DNA of 37,166 bases from Spirochaetia bacterium (GTDB taxonomy: Bacteria; Spirochaetota; Leptospiria; Turneriellales; JAOUFE01). The stretch's first letter is position 1. Each line of letters opens with the position of its first letter. The position numbers and the translations under genes were made by a program. Positions 26,130 to 34,713 of the stretch are shown here, piece after piece. The notes below the pieces were generated by a model. It did not search any database, was not told the origin of the DNA, and was given only the letters and a program-made list of their open reading frames with translations. The stretch is from the NCBI GenBank assembly GCA_029858425.1, contig JAOUFE010000008.1, forward strand, positions 1-37,166, given 5' to 3'.

Positions 26130-26981
26130 ATGATTCGAGGAATATATACAGGCGCTTCCGGAATGGACGCCATGCAGGCCAAAATGGATATTCTATCCAA
26201 TAACATTGCCAATGTGGATAAAACTGCATATAAAAAAGATACCGTTATATTTAAAAATTTTCCTGAAATGCTCCTTCACCGGGTAAACGATGATGGAGTG
26301 GGGCAAACCCCGTTGGGCAGCTTTGACATGATGCCCGTCGTGGGTAAGCTGGGAACCGGCGTTGAGGTAAACGAGGTTTTTACACAATTTGAGCAGGGCG
26401 CTCTGAAGAAAACCAACAATCCCGCAGATATGGCGCTAAACGGCGAAGGTTTTTTTGTCATTCAAACCGACAAGGGGGCGATGCTCACGAGAAGCGGCGC
26501 CTTTACGCTCGATAAAAACGGAAATCTTTCCACCGCAAACGGATTTCCGCTTATGGGAGAAAATGGTCCGATTAAAGTGAGTCAGTACAATTATCAAATT
26601 AAACCCAACGGCGAGGTCTGGATCAATGCGGCCATTGGCAATGATCCGGAAAGGATATTCGGCAACGATATGAATAAATGGGAAAATCCGGTGTTGTTAG
26701 ATCGACTTCAAATTGTAAAAGTAGAAAACCCCCGCTACCTGAATAAAGTTGGCGATTCAATGTATTCTACAACGCCGGAATCCGGCGAGGGCTTTAGACC
26801 CGGCGACAAACAAATGCCAGAAGTGGTTCAAAAATTTCTTGAATTATCCAACGTCAATATTGTCAAGGAAATGGTGGATATGATCGAAGTCAATCGCATG
26901 TACGAGATGAACCAGAAAGCCATTACCACCCACGATACCATGTTGGGAACGCTTTTAAGTCAGGTACCTTCGGTGAAATAA
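26130..26981 (+). CDS. flgF: Flagellar basal-body rod protein, spirochaete FlgF type
   Basis: The 283-residue protein is an axial rod protein of the periplasmic flagellum. It starts MIRGIYTGASGM, the family N-terminus with MDILSNNIANVDKTAYKK, and ends with NVNIVKEMVDMIEVNRMYEM, the helix that packs the rod. The middle contains VVGKLGTGVEVNEVFTQFEQ followed by LNGEGFFVIQ. I set the start at ATG 26130, because the 46 residues before it come from GC-rich intergenic DNA. FlgG is the closest alternative, but the segment FPEMLLHRVNDDG followed by GKLGTGVEV is what I know from spirochaete FlgF. No other flagellar gene is adjacent; fliM lies about 22 kb away. Confidence 0.88.
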   Translation: MIRGIYTGASGMDAMQAKMDILSNNIANVDKTAYKKDTVIFKNFPEMLLHRVNDDGVGQTPLGSFDMMPVVGKLGTGVEVNEVFTQFEQGALKKTNNPADMALNGEGFFVIQTDKGAMLTRSGAFTLDKNGNLSTANGFPLMGENGPIKVSQYNYQIKPNGEVWINAAIGNDPERIFGNDMNKWENPVLLDRLQIVKVENPRYLNKVGDSMYSTTPESGEGFRPGDKQMPEVVQKFLELSNVNIVKEMVDMIEVNRMYEMNQKAITTHDTMLGTLLSQVPSVK

Positions 26982-27007
26982 CGCGCCGTAGCCTGGGCAG
27001 GAATTCG

Positions 27008-27028
27008 AAATTCAGTCAGAATGATTTA
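27008..27028 (+). repeat. Dispersed repeat fragment, partner of 23984-24004
   Basis: Exact inverted match over 21 bases to 23984-24004; the core on this strand is ATTCAGTCAGAATGAT. Confidence 0.7.
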
Positions 27029-27067
27029 GACTGACGCTGTTTTTGGGGATGGCTAAAAAAAATATCA

Positions 27068-27152
27068 CCACGGAGACACGTAGCGCACGGAGAAAATACG
27101 AAATAAATGCATTTTCAGGCGTTAGTTCATCAAAAACTCCGCGCCTCCGTGG
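27068..27152. repeat. Inverted repeat CCACGGAG ... CTCCGTGG
   Basis: CCACGGAG at 27068-27075 and CTCCGTGG at 27145-27152 are inverted copies about 70 bp apart. The words CGGAGACACG and GCACGGAG inside resemble a CCACGGAGACACGGAG-like intergenic repeat that I recall from many bacterial genomes. It lies between convergent genes. Confidence 0.6.
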
Positions 27153-27190
27153 CTAACTCCGCTAATGAACCGTTTTTCCTGAAAAGAAAT

Positions 27191-30100
27191 TTACTCTTCT
27201 TCAAGCAAACCCAATAATTCTTCGACGGCGATATGAGAAGAGTTAAATGTGCCACCGTCAAACAATGTTGAAAAAAGTTTCTTCTTTTTTTCCTGGAGCG
27301 CAATTACCTTTTCTTCAATGCTTCCCGACGAAACCAGTTTGTAAATAAATACCGGACGGCTTTGCCCAATGCGGTGAGCCCGATCAGATGCCTGGTTTTC
27401 TGCAGCCGGATTCCACCACGGATCCAGATGAATGACGGTATCTGCCTGGGTTAGCGTCAGGGCGGTTCCTCCGGCTTTCAGGCTGATTAAAAATATTTTC
27501 CGGTCTCCCTTCTGAAATGCATCGGTCAATTTTTCTCTTTTGCCCGCCGGGGTGGAACCGTCGAGATAAAAATATTCCAATTGCATGCTGTCAAACATGC
27601 GCGAGACTAACTTCAAAAGGTCCGTATACTGGCTGAAAATGAGAATCCCCGAAGCAGTTTCGTTCAGCTCTTCAATAACGTCGCGCAGGTATTCCATTTT
27701 CCCGGACAAATTCCATTGCGTATGCTCATGGTTGCCAAGATCCGGATGGCAGGCAATTCTTCTCATTTTCATTAAAAACCGCAGCAATACAAAAAGCTTT
27801 TTGTCATCTGTGGCCTCCATGGAGGCAAGGGCGGCAATTCGCGTATTGTCATGCGCTTTTTTCTGGGTATCTGTCATGGGGACCGGCACAAGAATTTCAT
27901 TTCTGGGGGGAAGGTCTTTTAATACATCGCCTTTGGTGCGACGCAGCAAAAAAGCGGTTGTGCGATTTTTAAACCATTGAATATTTTTTTCCTCGTCATT
28001 TTTTTTCGAAAATCTTTGCATGAACTGCTTTCTTCTGCCAAGAAGGCCTGGAAAAGACAAATTCATCAGCGACCAGCATTCTCCGATATGATTTTCCATG
28101 GGGGTGCCGCTCATACAGTAAAAAACCTCTGTTTTTAAGCCGGAAAGCGCTCTTGTGGTGGAGGCAAAAACATTTTTTACGATCTGGGCTTCATCGGCGA
28201 TAATGACATCAAATTTCATTTCCTTTAGAATTTCGGCGTCACGCAGCAAAACTCCATATGAGGTTAAAAGTATTCCGTGCTTGGCAGGTTCTGAATTTCT
28301 TCTGGAAGCTCCATGCCAGAGTGATACATTTAATCCAGGAAAATATTTTACCGCTTCCCTGTTCCAGACGGAAAGCGAAGCCACCGGACCGACAATTAAT
28401 ACGAGAGAGGACCTTTTCTCCTGTGTTAACCAGTTTAAAAATGCCAGCGCCTGCATGGTTTTGCCAAGCCCCATATCATCGGCCAGGATTCCGCCAATTT
28501 TCCATTCATACAGGCGGCGCAAAAAAGCAACCCCCTCTTTTTGATAATCCCGCAGCTCGACGAGGATGTTTTTTCCTGTGTCCATCAGCTTTTCAGCAGG
28601 GATATCGCGGATGTTTTTAAAATTATCGATCATTTGTGTATAACGCGCATCGCCTCTCGTGTCAAGGTCTTTGCTTAAGGCTATAAGATCGCCCTTGTTG
28701 AGATGTTCCACTTCGCCTTCTGCATTGATGTCAAAGCCGGCATTGTTTAGCGAGTTAAATATTTTTTTCAACCCCGTGGAATTTACGCTGACCCATTTGC
28801 CGTCCGAGAGCCGGGAGAATTCTTCATTTTTTGTCGCAGCTTCCATTAGTATCTTTCTGTCTGCGTCTGAAACATTATCAAACTCTATTTTGCCAAACCA
28901 GTCAATTTCGCTGCTGCTTTCTACCTTGAAAGCCGCCCTGTGTTCCTGTGAAAAAATACCTGCAAGGTTTTCGGGAATTCTCACCAAAACTCCGGCTTCT
29001 TCCAGATCCGGGAAAATGTTCTCCACAAACTTTGTTACCTGACGCGGACCAAGTTCAAATTCTCCGGTAGATTTTTTATATTTTAAACTGGAAATGTCGG
29101 GGGTCAGACGATATTCTTTTGTGGCATTTCGTTTGGCCACTACGCCGTTTTCATCTGCTACAATACCAGAACGGAAATCGCGCTGGTAAGCGGAAAAACG
29201 GAACAGGGCATATCGGGATTCTTCTTTTTTGGCAGATTTCCGGTCATCTCCCTTTTTTTCGTGATTTAGAATATTAAATGCATTTTTATGGTTGCTGTAT
29301 GCAATATGAATTTTACCCTTTATTTTAATATTTGTCTCTCCTTCAAACGCGGAGAGGTCAATGACGAGACGTGGACCAACGGCAAATGGTTCCGGAAGAT
29401 CAGGCATTTGACTGTGGAACAAACTTTTTTTGGATAACTTTGATTTAAACTCGTACAATGCCATTGTTGGAAGGAGATGATTCGCATACTCTTTGAGAGC
29501 AACTTCAATTTCGGATAAATTTACATAAAAACCGAGAATATCTTTTCCATTCATCTCCGCGCGTCCGTTGATAGTGTCTTTTGGGAAAAAAACCAGCAGA
29601 CTTTTTAAATATGTGGACTTGAAGCTTATATCCATCGAAAAATTCTGAAAGTTTATATAAGGCAATAATACAAATTTGTTTCTTTTTAAAAAATCTTTAT
29701 CCTTGACGTCAATATCTGGATCAATATATTCTTCATTGTCAAGACCCCATAATTTAAAACTGATTGTGCCCTTTGTTTCAATATGTACAGTTTTTGAATT
29801 CGACAATTGCACCGGTACTTCCGGATGTTCCACCAGGAATTGAAGGAATTCCTGGTCTATTTCTCCATAATGACGATATTGAATGACTCGCTCAAAATAT
29901 GGACGATAAAGCGGCAAAAGATATTTTAATTCCCAGGTGTAACCAATCGCGACAAGCTCGTCATTGCTTTTTTTTATTTTAATCCGGTAAGTCTGGAAAT
30001 TATCGCTGTTAATAGAAATAACGGGGATCTGATTGACATCTATGGAGTCATTATTTATTGCCTGCGGCGAACCGGAGCTGGATGAAATGCTTTGTAAATA

Positions 30101-30409
30101 TATGGCTCGCCAGTCCCGGATATCAATTAAATAAAATGTCATGGCCACAATATGCTTGCATATATCCCGGTACGAAGGACAACTGCAATGATAGTTCTTG
30201 TTTTGAATGTTAAAAGAACATTGGTATTTGTTGTGATTTTTTCCCTTGATTGTTGCATAAAAAATGCCTTTATCCAGCCAGACTTTTTCCACATTCCCTT
30301 TGTACAGATAAGTGCGTCCATCCAGATATGCCGTGGAATCGCAATTTGCCAGTATTTCTTTTAATATCGGGGTTACTCTTTGTCTGTATTCTATCCATTC
30401 GGGCTGCAT
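27191..30409 (-). CDS. SWIM zinc-finger SNF2-family DNA translocase
   Basis: The 1072-residue protein begins with a SWIM zinc finger (Cys75, Cys77, Cys84, His86 in CSCPSYRDICKH). A long middle region of about 500 residues is unassigned. The SNF2 motor occupies about 620-1060, with the Walker A motif DDMGLGKT, the Walker B motif DEAQ, MSGTPMENH, LLRRTKGDVL, FSQYTDLLKLV and the final AENQASDRAHRIGQ. It uses ATP to move along double-stranded DNA and remodel bound protein. SWIM-SNF2 proteins are widespread in bacteria and little studied. The gene starts 8 bp after the end of the broken pth frame, so it was probably co-transcribed with it. Confidence 0.93.
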   Translation of the reverse strand: MQPEWIEYRQRVTPILKEILANCDSTAYLDGRTYLYKGNVEKVWLDKGIFYATIKGKNHNKYQCSFNIQNKNYHCSCPSYRDICKHIVAMTFYLIDIRDWRAIYLQSISSSSGSPQAINNDSIDVNQIPVISINSDNFQTYRIKIKKSNDELVAIGYTWELKYLLPLYRPYFERVIQYRHYGEIDQEFLQFLVEHPEVPVQLSNSKTVHIETKGTISFKLWGLDNEEYIDPDIDVKDKDFLKRNKFVLLPYINFQNFSMDISFKSTYLKSLLVFFPKDTINGRAEMNGKDILGFYVNLSEIEVALKEYANHLLPTMALYEFKSKLSKKSLFHSQMPDLPEPFAVGPRLVIDLSAFEGETNIKIKGKIHIAYSNHKNAFNILNHEKKGDDRKSAKKEESRYALFRFSAYQRDFRSGIVADENGVVAKRNATKEYRLTPDISSLKYKKSTGEFELGPRQVTKFVENIFPDLEEAGVLVRIPENLAGIFSQEHRAAFKVESSSEIDWFGKIEFDNVSDADRKILMEAATKNEEFSRLSDGKWVSVNSTGLKKIFNSLNNAGFDINAEGEVEHLNKGDLIALSKDLDTRGDARYTQMIDNFKNIRDIPAEKLMDTGKNILVELRDYQKEGVAFLRRLYEWKIGGILADDMGLGKTMQALAFLNWLTQEKRSSLVLIVGPVASLSVWNREAVKYFPGLNVSLWHGASRRNSEPAKHGILLTSYGVLLRDAEILKEMKFDVIIADEAQIVKNVFASTTRALSGLKTEVFYCMSGTPMENHIGECWSLMNLSFPGLLGRRKQFMQRFSKKNDEEKNIQWFKNRTTAFLLRRTKGDVLKDLPPRNEILVPVPMTDTQKKAHDNTRIAALASMEATDDKKLFVLLRFLMKMRRIACHPDLGNHEHTQWNLSGKMEYLRDVIEELNETASGILIFSQYTDLLKLVSRMFDSMQLEYFYLDGSTPAGKREKLTDAFQKGDRKIFLISLKAGGTALTLTQADTVIHLDPWWNPAAENQASDRAHRIGQSRPVFIYKLVSSGSIEEKVIALQEKKKKLFSTLFDGGTFNSSHIAVEELLGLLEEE

Positions 30410-30417
30410 AAATATCC

Positions 30418-30935
30418 TTATACCCCGAGGTTCTTTTCTTTCAGCATTCGGTAAATCTCATTTATATCCGGAATATCTGCGGCTGGAATTTCCGCTAAAA
30501 CAAAATCGGCAACCGACATATGTTCGTCTGACGGGCGTCCAATTCCAATGCGGATTCGATGAAAATCAGCGGAAGATATTTTCTGGATAATATCTCTCAG
30601 TCCGTTATGCCCTCTATGACCTCCTCCGAATTTGTATTGAATTTGACCTGGCGAAAGCTCAATTTAATCATCAAAACCACCATGTTTTCAGGCTGAACCT
30701 TATAGAACTTCATTGTTTTGGATACTGCATCCCCTGAGAGATTCATAAATGTCTGGGGTATTAACAAAATATGTTTTATTCCGTTTTTTGTATCTTCAGC
30801 AAGAAACCCGTTTACGGGCTTGTGAAACTGGAATTGAATTTCTGGAAATAATTTTCCAAGGATTGCGGCTCCTATGTTGTGTCGGGTTTTTGCATATTTT
30901 TTTCCGGGATTGCCCAATCCAACCCATAATACCAT
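30418..30935 (-). pseudogene. pth: Peptidyl-tRNA hydrolase gene interrupted by a frameshift
   Basis: The first frame (ATG 30935 to 30597, 112 residues) starts as Pth: GLGNPGKKYAKTRHNIG with catalytic His19, then IPQTFMNLSGDAV. After MVVLMI (residue 90) it becomes unrelated. The family sequence resumes in another frame from 30663 to a TAA at 30418: IELSPGQIQYKFGGGHRGHN, then GLRDII, FHRIRIGIGRPS and VADFVLAEIP. The junction is near 30661-30675. The missing piece would hold the conserved catalytic Asp of the HDELDL motif. A loss of four bases from GATGATTGATGA-like sequence would explain both the shift and the lost Asp. Pth recycles peptidyl-tRNA and is usually essential, so a sequencing error is as likely as a true pseudogene. 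Restored length would be about 173 residues. Confidence 0.85.
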
Positions 30936-30990
30936 ATGGATATTTCTTTTAAATGGTTTACGGCGACAAATTAAATTAAAATGTTACATA

Positions 30991-31992
30991 ATGAAAATTG
31001 CGATTCTCGGGGCAGGTTCCTTTGGAACTGCATTATCGATTGTTGTTGCGCAGAATGCCGATGAGGTTTGCATTTGGAGCCATTCTTTGGATATTATTAA
31101 AGATATGGAAACATCGCGTGTAAATTCAGTTTACATGCCGGGAATCTTGCTTCCAGAAAATATTCATGCTTCCGGAGATTTGGAATTTGTAATGCAAAAT
31201 GCAGATATCGTATTGTCTGTTATACCAACCCAGGCGACGCGCGAGGTGTGGAAGCATGCCGTTTCATACCTGCCAGAAAACTCAAAAATTGTTGTAGCAT
31301 CCAAGGGAATCGAATGCAATACACACTTGTTGCTGAGCGAAGTATTGATAGAGGTAGTTGGAAATTCCTTTCAGAAAAATTTGTTTTTTTTATCCGGACC
31401 TTCATTTGCAAGAGAAATAGCATTAAAATTGCCCACCGCCATCACCATCGCATGTTATGATCCGGACGCAATTGCTCCAATGCAGGAGATTTTTCTCACC
31501 GACTTTATAAGGACATATGGGTCAAGCGATGTTATTGGAGTTCAACTTGGCGGCGCATTAAAGAATATCATAGCAATTGCTGTTGGCATCAGCGACGGAC
31601 TTGGAATGGGAAATAATTCAAGAGCTGCATTAATCACAAGAGGGCTTGCAGAAATTGCGAGGCTCGGAAAAGTTATGGGCGCCGATCCAATTACCTTCAT
31701 GGGACTTTCCGGTTTGGGAGATCTTGTGTTGACCTGTACCGGTGATTTATCCCGAAACAGGTCTGTTGGAATTAAAATAGGTCAGGGTCAGGAAATTGGC
31801 GATATACAAAAAAATATGCGGATGGTCGCTGAAGGGGTAACAACAACGAAAAGCGCTTACGAGCTTTCAATCATCAAAGGAGTCTCCATGCCTATAACAC
31901 ATGGGGTATATCAAATTTTGTATGAGAACAGAAAGCCATCCGAAACAATCAGGCCTTTGATGGCAAGGCAAATCAAGCTTGAAAAAGACTAA
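30991..31992 (+). CDS. gpsA: Glycerol-3-phosphate dehydrogenase [NAD(P)+]
   Basis: GpsA reduces dihydroxyacetone phosphate to glycerol-3-phosphate for phospholipid synthesis. I start it at ATG 30991 (333 residues), where the nucleotide-binding motif ILGAGSFGTALS falls in the normal place at residue 4; the frame upstream is open but extends into the pth promoter region. Further motifs are FLSGPSFAREIA, the catalytic Lys in LGGALKNIIAIAVGISDGLG, NSRAALITRGLAEIARLG and GLSGLGDLVLTCTG. Length is normal. It is divergent from pth (55 bp) and followed 15 bp later by the acyltransferase, which fits a lipid-synthesis pair. Confidence 0.96.
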   Translation: MKIAILGAGSFGTALSIVVAQNADEVCIWSHSLDIIKDMETSRVNSVYMPGILLPENIHASGDLEFVMQNADIVLSVIPTQATREVWKHAVSYLPENSKIVVASKGIECNTHLLLSEVLIEVVGNSFQKNLFFLSGPSFAREIALKLPTAITIACYDPDAIAPMQEIFLTDFIRTYGSSDVIGVQLGGALKNIIAIAVGISDGLGMGNNSRAALITRGLAEIARLGKVMGADPITFMGLSGLGDLVLTCTGDLSRNRSVGIKIGQGQEIGDIQKNMRMVAEGVTTTKSAYELSIIKGVSMPITHGVYQILYENRKPSETIRPLMARQIKLEKD

Positions 31993-32007
31993 TTCGGTAC
32001 AACCTGT

Positions 32008-32928
32008 ATGACATCGAAACGCAAGATCGCCAAATATATTGAATATATATTTATCCGTATTCTTTTGGGTATTCTGGGAATGATACCATTTCATATTAGA
32101 AGTATAATCCTGGAAAATTTTATGTTGTTTGTTTCAAAACTGTTAAAAAAGAACGCTTTGATTATTCAAAATAATATCAGGTGCGCTTTTCCCGAAAAAA
32201 ATGAAGAATGGGTAAATAGTATCTATCTAAAAAACCTGAAAGGATTGGGCAAATTTGCGGCTGAATTTCTTGAGATACCGAAAATGAAAAAACAAAAATA
32301 TAAAAATAAAATTGTTTGTTCGCCGTCGCGCAATAAAATAATTGAATATTTGTCGGATGGGGGACTTGTCGTTTTGGGTCATATGGGCAATTGGGAAATG
32401 CATGGATCGTTGTTTTCTCAATGGCTGCCGCCAGAGAAACTATATGCAATTACAAGTCGCCAGAGTAATCCCTGGGTTGATAAATATATTGAAAAGGTTA
32501 GAAATGCTGGCGGCGCCCGGTCAGTTTTTACTGATGGAAGTTCCATACGTTATTTGAAACTACTTAAAGGAAAAAAAGTTCTTTGTTTCCTGGCGGATCA
32601 AAATGCCGGAAAAAATGGAAAATTTTTTCAATTTTTAAATCGTCCAGCCTCGACGCATCTCGGACCTGCAGTATTCGCACGGGTTTCCGGAGTGAAAACT
32701 TTTTTTGCATATTCGACGCGCGAAAAGGGAAAAATCCATGCATATTTTGAAGTAATGGAAAAACCATCCATCAATCCAGAAAAATATCCGGAGAAATGGG
32801 ATATTGAGTTTACAAAAATATGGCTAAGAAAATTAGAAGAAGCCATTAAAGAACATCCAGAGGAATATTTCTGGGCTCACAACAGGTGGAAAGCCATTCC
32901 TTTAGCGACCGATAAAATTTTTATATAA
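32008..32928 (+). CDS. Lipid A late acyltransferase (LpxL/HtrB family)
   Basis: The 306-residue inner-membrane protein has an N-terminal hydrophobic helix (IFIRILLGILGMIPF) and a catalytic HxxxxE/D motif as HMGNWEMHG near residue 131. The second block FLADQNAGKNGKFFQFLNRPA and the later AHNRWKAIP are typical of the family. Such enzymes add secondary acyl chains to lipid A, consistent with an LPS-bearing spirochaete. Substrate and position of acylation are not determined. It lies 15 bp downstream of gpsA. Its last 27 bp overlap the end of the convergent CysQ-like gene. Confidence 0.9.
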   Translation: MTSKRKIAKYIEYIFIRILLGILGMIPFHIRSIILENFMLFVSKLLKKNALIIQNNIRCAFPEKNEEWVNSIYLKNLKGLGKFAAEFLEIPKMKKQKYKNKIVCSPSRNKIIEYLSDGGLVVLGHMGNWEMHGSLFSQWLPPEKLYAITSRQSNPWVDKYIEKVRNAGGARSVFTDGSSIRYLKLLKGKKVLCFLADQNAGKNGKFFQFLNRPASTHLGPAVFARVSGVKTFFAYSTREKGKIHAYFEVMEKPSINPEKYPEKWDIEFTKIWLRKLEEAIKEHPEEYFWAHNRWKAIPLATDKIFI

Positions 32929-33717
32929 TTGAATGGCTGATTTTGTGCCAACAACCAGCCCCTGGGTAAGAATGCTGTCCTTGTTCAGGCGAACATTGCG
33001 AAAGTTTTTGTCCAGAATTTCTATTTCCTCATCATATAATATCGCAATTCCGCCGGCAATATCCCAGTCGGCTTTTGGCCTTTTTGACAAAATTAAATCA
33101 TATTCTCCCGAGGCTATTAGTCCCAGTTTATAGGCTACTGACCCGATAAAATCAAGATTATCTTCGGGCAACACTTTAAGAAGCTCCGGAAAAAGATTTT
33201 GTTTGATTTCGCTGGTGGAAATACAGATTTTCAAATCCTGAATACGTTTTGGTTTTCTAACTGGCCGAGTAAATTTTCTATTATTTAAAAAAACGCCGTA
33301 GTCCTTGCCTCCATAAATAAAAAAATTTTTTGCCGGATTGTAAATCAAACCAAAATCAGGATGACCATTTTCGAGGAATCCTACAGATACAGCAAAATGA
33401 GGCAACCCTTTAATAAAATCCTTCGTTCCATCCAGAGGGTCAATAATCCATATTCGCTGGCTCATACGGCGGTTCTCATCAATCAGAGCGCTGGATTCCG
33501 GACGATAGGTCTCCTCAGAGACAATTGAATCTTTTGGGAACAATTTATGCAGCGCTTCCATCAATATATTATTAGCTTCATAATCGGCGGTCGTTACCGG
33601 ATCATTGCGTTTTTTGAATTCGATTTTATATGTTTTTTTATTTAGATGTTCTAATATAACTTTGCCCGCAGATTTAACCTTGCTTTTAATTTCCAGTATT
33701 TCTTCTTTCTCTAACAT
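32902..33717 (-). CDS. cysQ: Inositol monophosphatase-family phosphatase, CysQ-like
   Basis: The 271-residue protein has the Mg2+-dependent, Li+-sensitive phosphatase motifs: DPVTTADYEAN, SEE near residue 76, DPLDGTKDFI and DWDIAGG. The Lys-Asp-Phe after DGT is typical of CysQ, the 3'(2'),5'-bisphosphate nucleotidase that removes PAP from sulfate assimilation; inositol phosphatase remains possible. I chose the ATG at 33717, which lies one base after the metF stop (TAG-C-ATG); a TTG at 33741 would add eight residues and overlap metF. It forms a unit with metF and the membrane protein upstream. Confidence 0.87.
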   Translation of the reverse strand: MLEKEEILEIKSKVKSAGKVILEHLNKKTYKIEFKKRNDPVTTADYEANNILMEALHKLFPKDSIVSEETYRPESSALIDENRRMSQRIWIIDPLDGTKDFIKGLPHFAVSVGFLENGHPDFGLIYNPAKNFFIYGGKDYGVFLNNRKFTRPVRKPKRIQDLKICISTSEIKQNLFPELLKVLPEDNLDFIGSVAYKLGLIASGEYDLILSKRPKADWDIAGGIAILYDEEIEILDKNFRNVRLNKDSILTQGLVVGTKSAIQLYKNFIGR

Positions 33718-33718
33718 G

Positions 33719-34699
33719 CTAATTGTCTTGCTTGACAGCAATAGCTGAATCCGGGTGTCCCATTATGAAAAAATGAATACCTTTTACTCCCAATTTTTGA
33801 ATCTTCGCAATAAAGTTCCTGGCCCAATCTTCTCCGCACTTTAGCATAGCCTCTTCGGAATTTGAGACATTTTCCATTTTCTTGTAAAGGTTATCCGGAA
33901 TATTGATGCCAAACTTTTCCCTCATTCTTGTCAATTGTTTTAAAGAAACAGGAATTCGAATTCCTGGAATTACATGAAATTGATTTCCCCATAACTTTTC
34001 AGTTTCTTCGATAAAACGCGCAAATACATCATAGTCAAAAATCATTTGCGTTATGGCAAAATCTGCTCCAGTATTCTTTTTTACCTGAAGATATTCAATG
34101 CCCTTGTTATCCTTGTCCTCAGGATAGCAGGCAACGCCTATGCAAAATCTGGTTTTCATTCCTTTCCGGTATTCCTGCGTGGAGTCGTCAAATCCGCTTC
34201 GTTTCAGATATTTTCCGTTGTTTACACATTTTATTAAACGCACCAGTTCATGTGCATAGGAGAAGCCGCCTGGCGCTGCCTGAAACCCTGCATTGAGACC
34301 ATCAGGCGGATCGCCTCGCAATGCAAGAATGTTGTGAATGCCAAAATAATGATGATCGATCAGCATATTTTCCATATCTTCCGCCGATACGCCACGGCAG
34401 GTCAGGTGCGCAATAGAAGTCAAACCATATGCATTTTGGGAGTGATAGGCAATAGGAAGGGTACCTCCGCGAAGCGAGCCTCCAGCTCCATGTGTTACGG
34501 ATAAGAAATCGAATTTGGCTTCTTCCAGCTTTGAGATATGCGTAAAAACCTCAAAAAAATCGGTTCCATTTCTCGGAGGAATAATTTCAGCAGAACAGGA
34601 AAATGCTTTTGAATCCAATATTTCAAGTACGCTTTTTACGCTGTTTTGATGTATATCAAATTTTATTGTATTGCGATATTCGTCATTATGAGATTCCAT
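33719..34699 (-). CDS. metF: 5,10-Methylenetetrahydrofolate reductase
   Basis: MetF reduces methylenetetrahydrofolate to methyltetrahydrofolate with FAD, supplying methionine synthesis. The 326-residue TIM-barrel protein has the family's early glutamate motif CSAEIIPPRNGTDFF and FDFLSVTHGAGGSLRGGTL. The folate/FAD-binding segments ILALRGDPPDG, FCIGVACYPE, FAITQMIFDYDVFARF and VIPGIRIPVSLKQL follow. The C-terminal KGIHFFIMGHPDSAI closes the barrel. Length is slightly above the family's bacterial norm because of an N-terminal extension. It sits 14 bp after the membrane protein and abuts cysQ. Confidence 0.96.
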   Translation of the reverse strand: MESHNDEYRNTIKFDIHQNSVKSVLEILDSKAFSCSAEIIPPRNGTDFFEVFTHISKLEEAKFDFLSVTHGAGGSLRGGTLPIAYHSQNAYGLTSIAHLTCRGVSAEDMENMLIDHHYFGIHNILALRGDPPDGLNAGFQAAPGGFSYAHELVRLIKCVNNGKYLKRSGFDDSTQEYRKGMKTRFCIGVACYPEDKDNKGIEYLQVKKNTGADFAITQMIFDYDVFARFIEETEKLWGNQFHVIPGIRIPVSLKQLTRMREKFGINIPDNLYKKMENVSNSEEAMLKCGEDWARNFIAKIQKLGVKGIHFFIMGHPDSAIAVKQDN

Positions 34700-34713
34700 T
34701 TTTGTTTTGTCAG

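Larger units (their letters stand above)
26982..27190. other. Convergent intergenic region with repeat-like DNA
   Basis: The 209 bp hold no gene. They contain CCTGGGCAGGAA (26992-27003), part of a word found near 8540; the 21-base dispersed word at 27008-27028; TTCAGGCGTTA at 27114-27124; and the inverted pair CCACGGAG/CTCCGTGG. Confidence 0.6.

Noticed and set aside
30650-30680. Programmed ribosomal frameshift in pth
   Set aside because: No convincing slippery heptamer or downstream structure is visible, and the conserved Asp would still be absent.
30597-30935. A short but intact 112-residue Pth
   Set aside because: The sequence after residue 90 is unrelated to Pth, while the missing family motifs continue in another frame.
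30874-30990. N-terminal extension of gpsA
   Set aside because: It would overlap the divergent pth start, and the nucleotide-binding motif belongs at residue 4, which the ATG at 30991 gives.
33718-33741. TTG start for the CysQ-like gene
   Set aside because: The ATG at 33717 sits directly after the metF stop and gives the normal family N-terminus.
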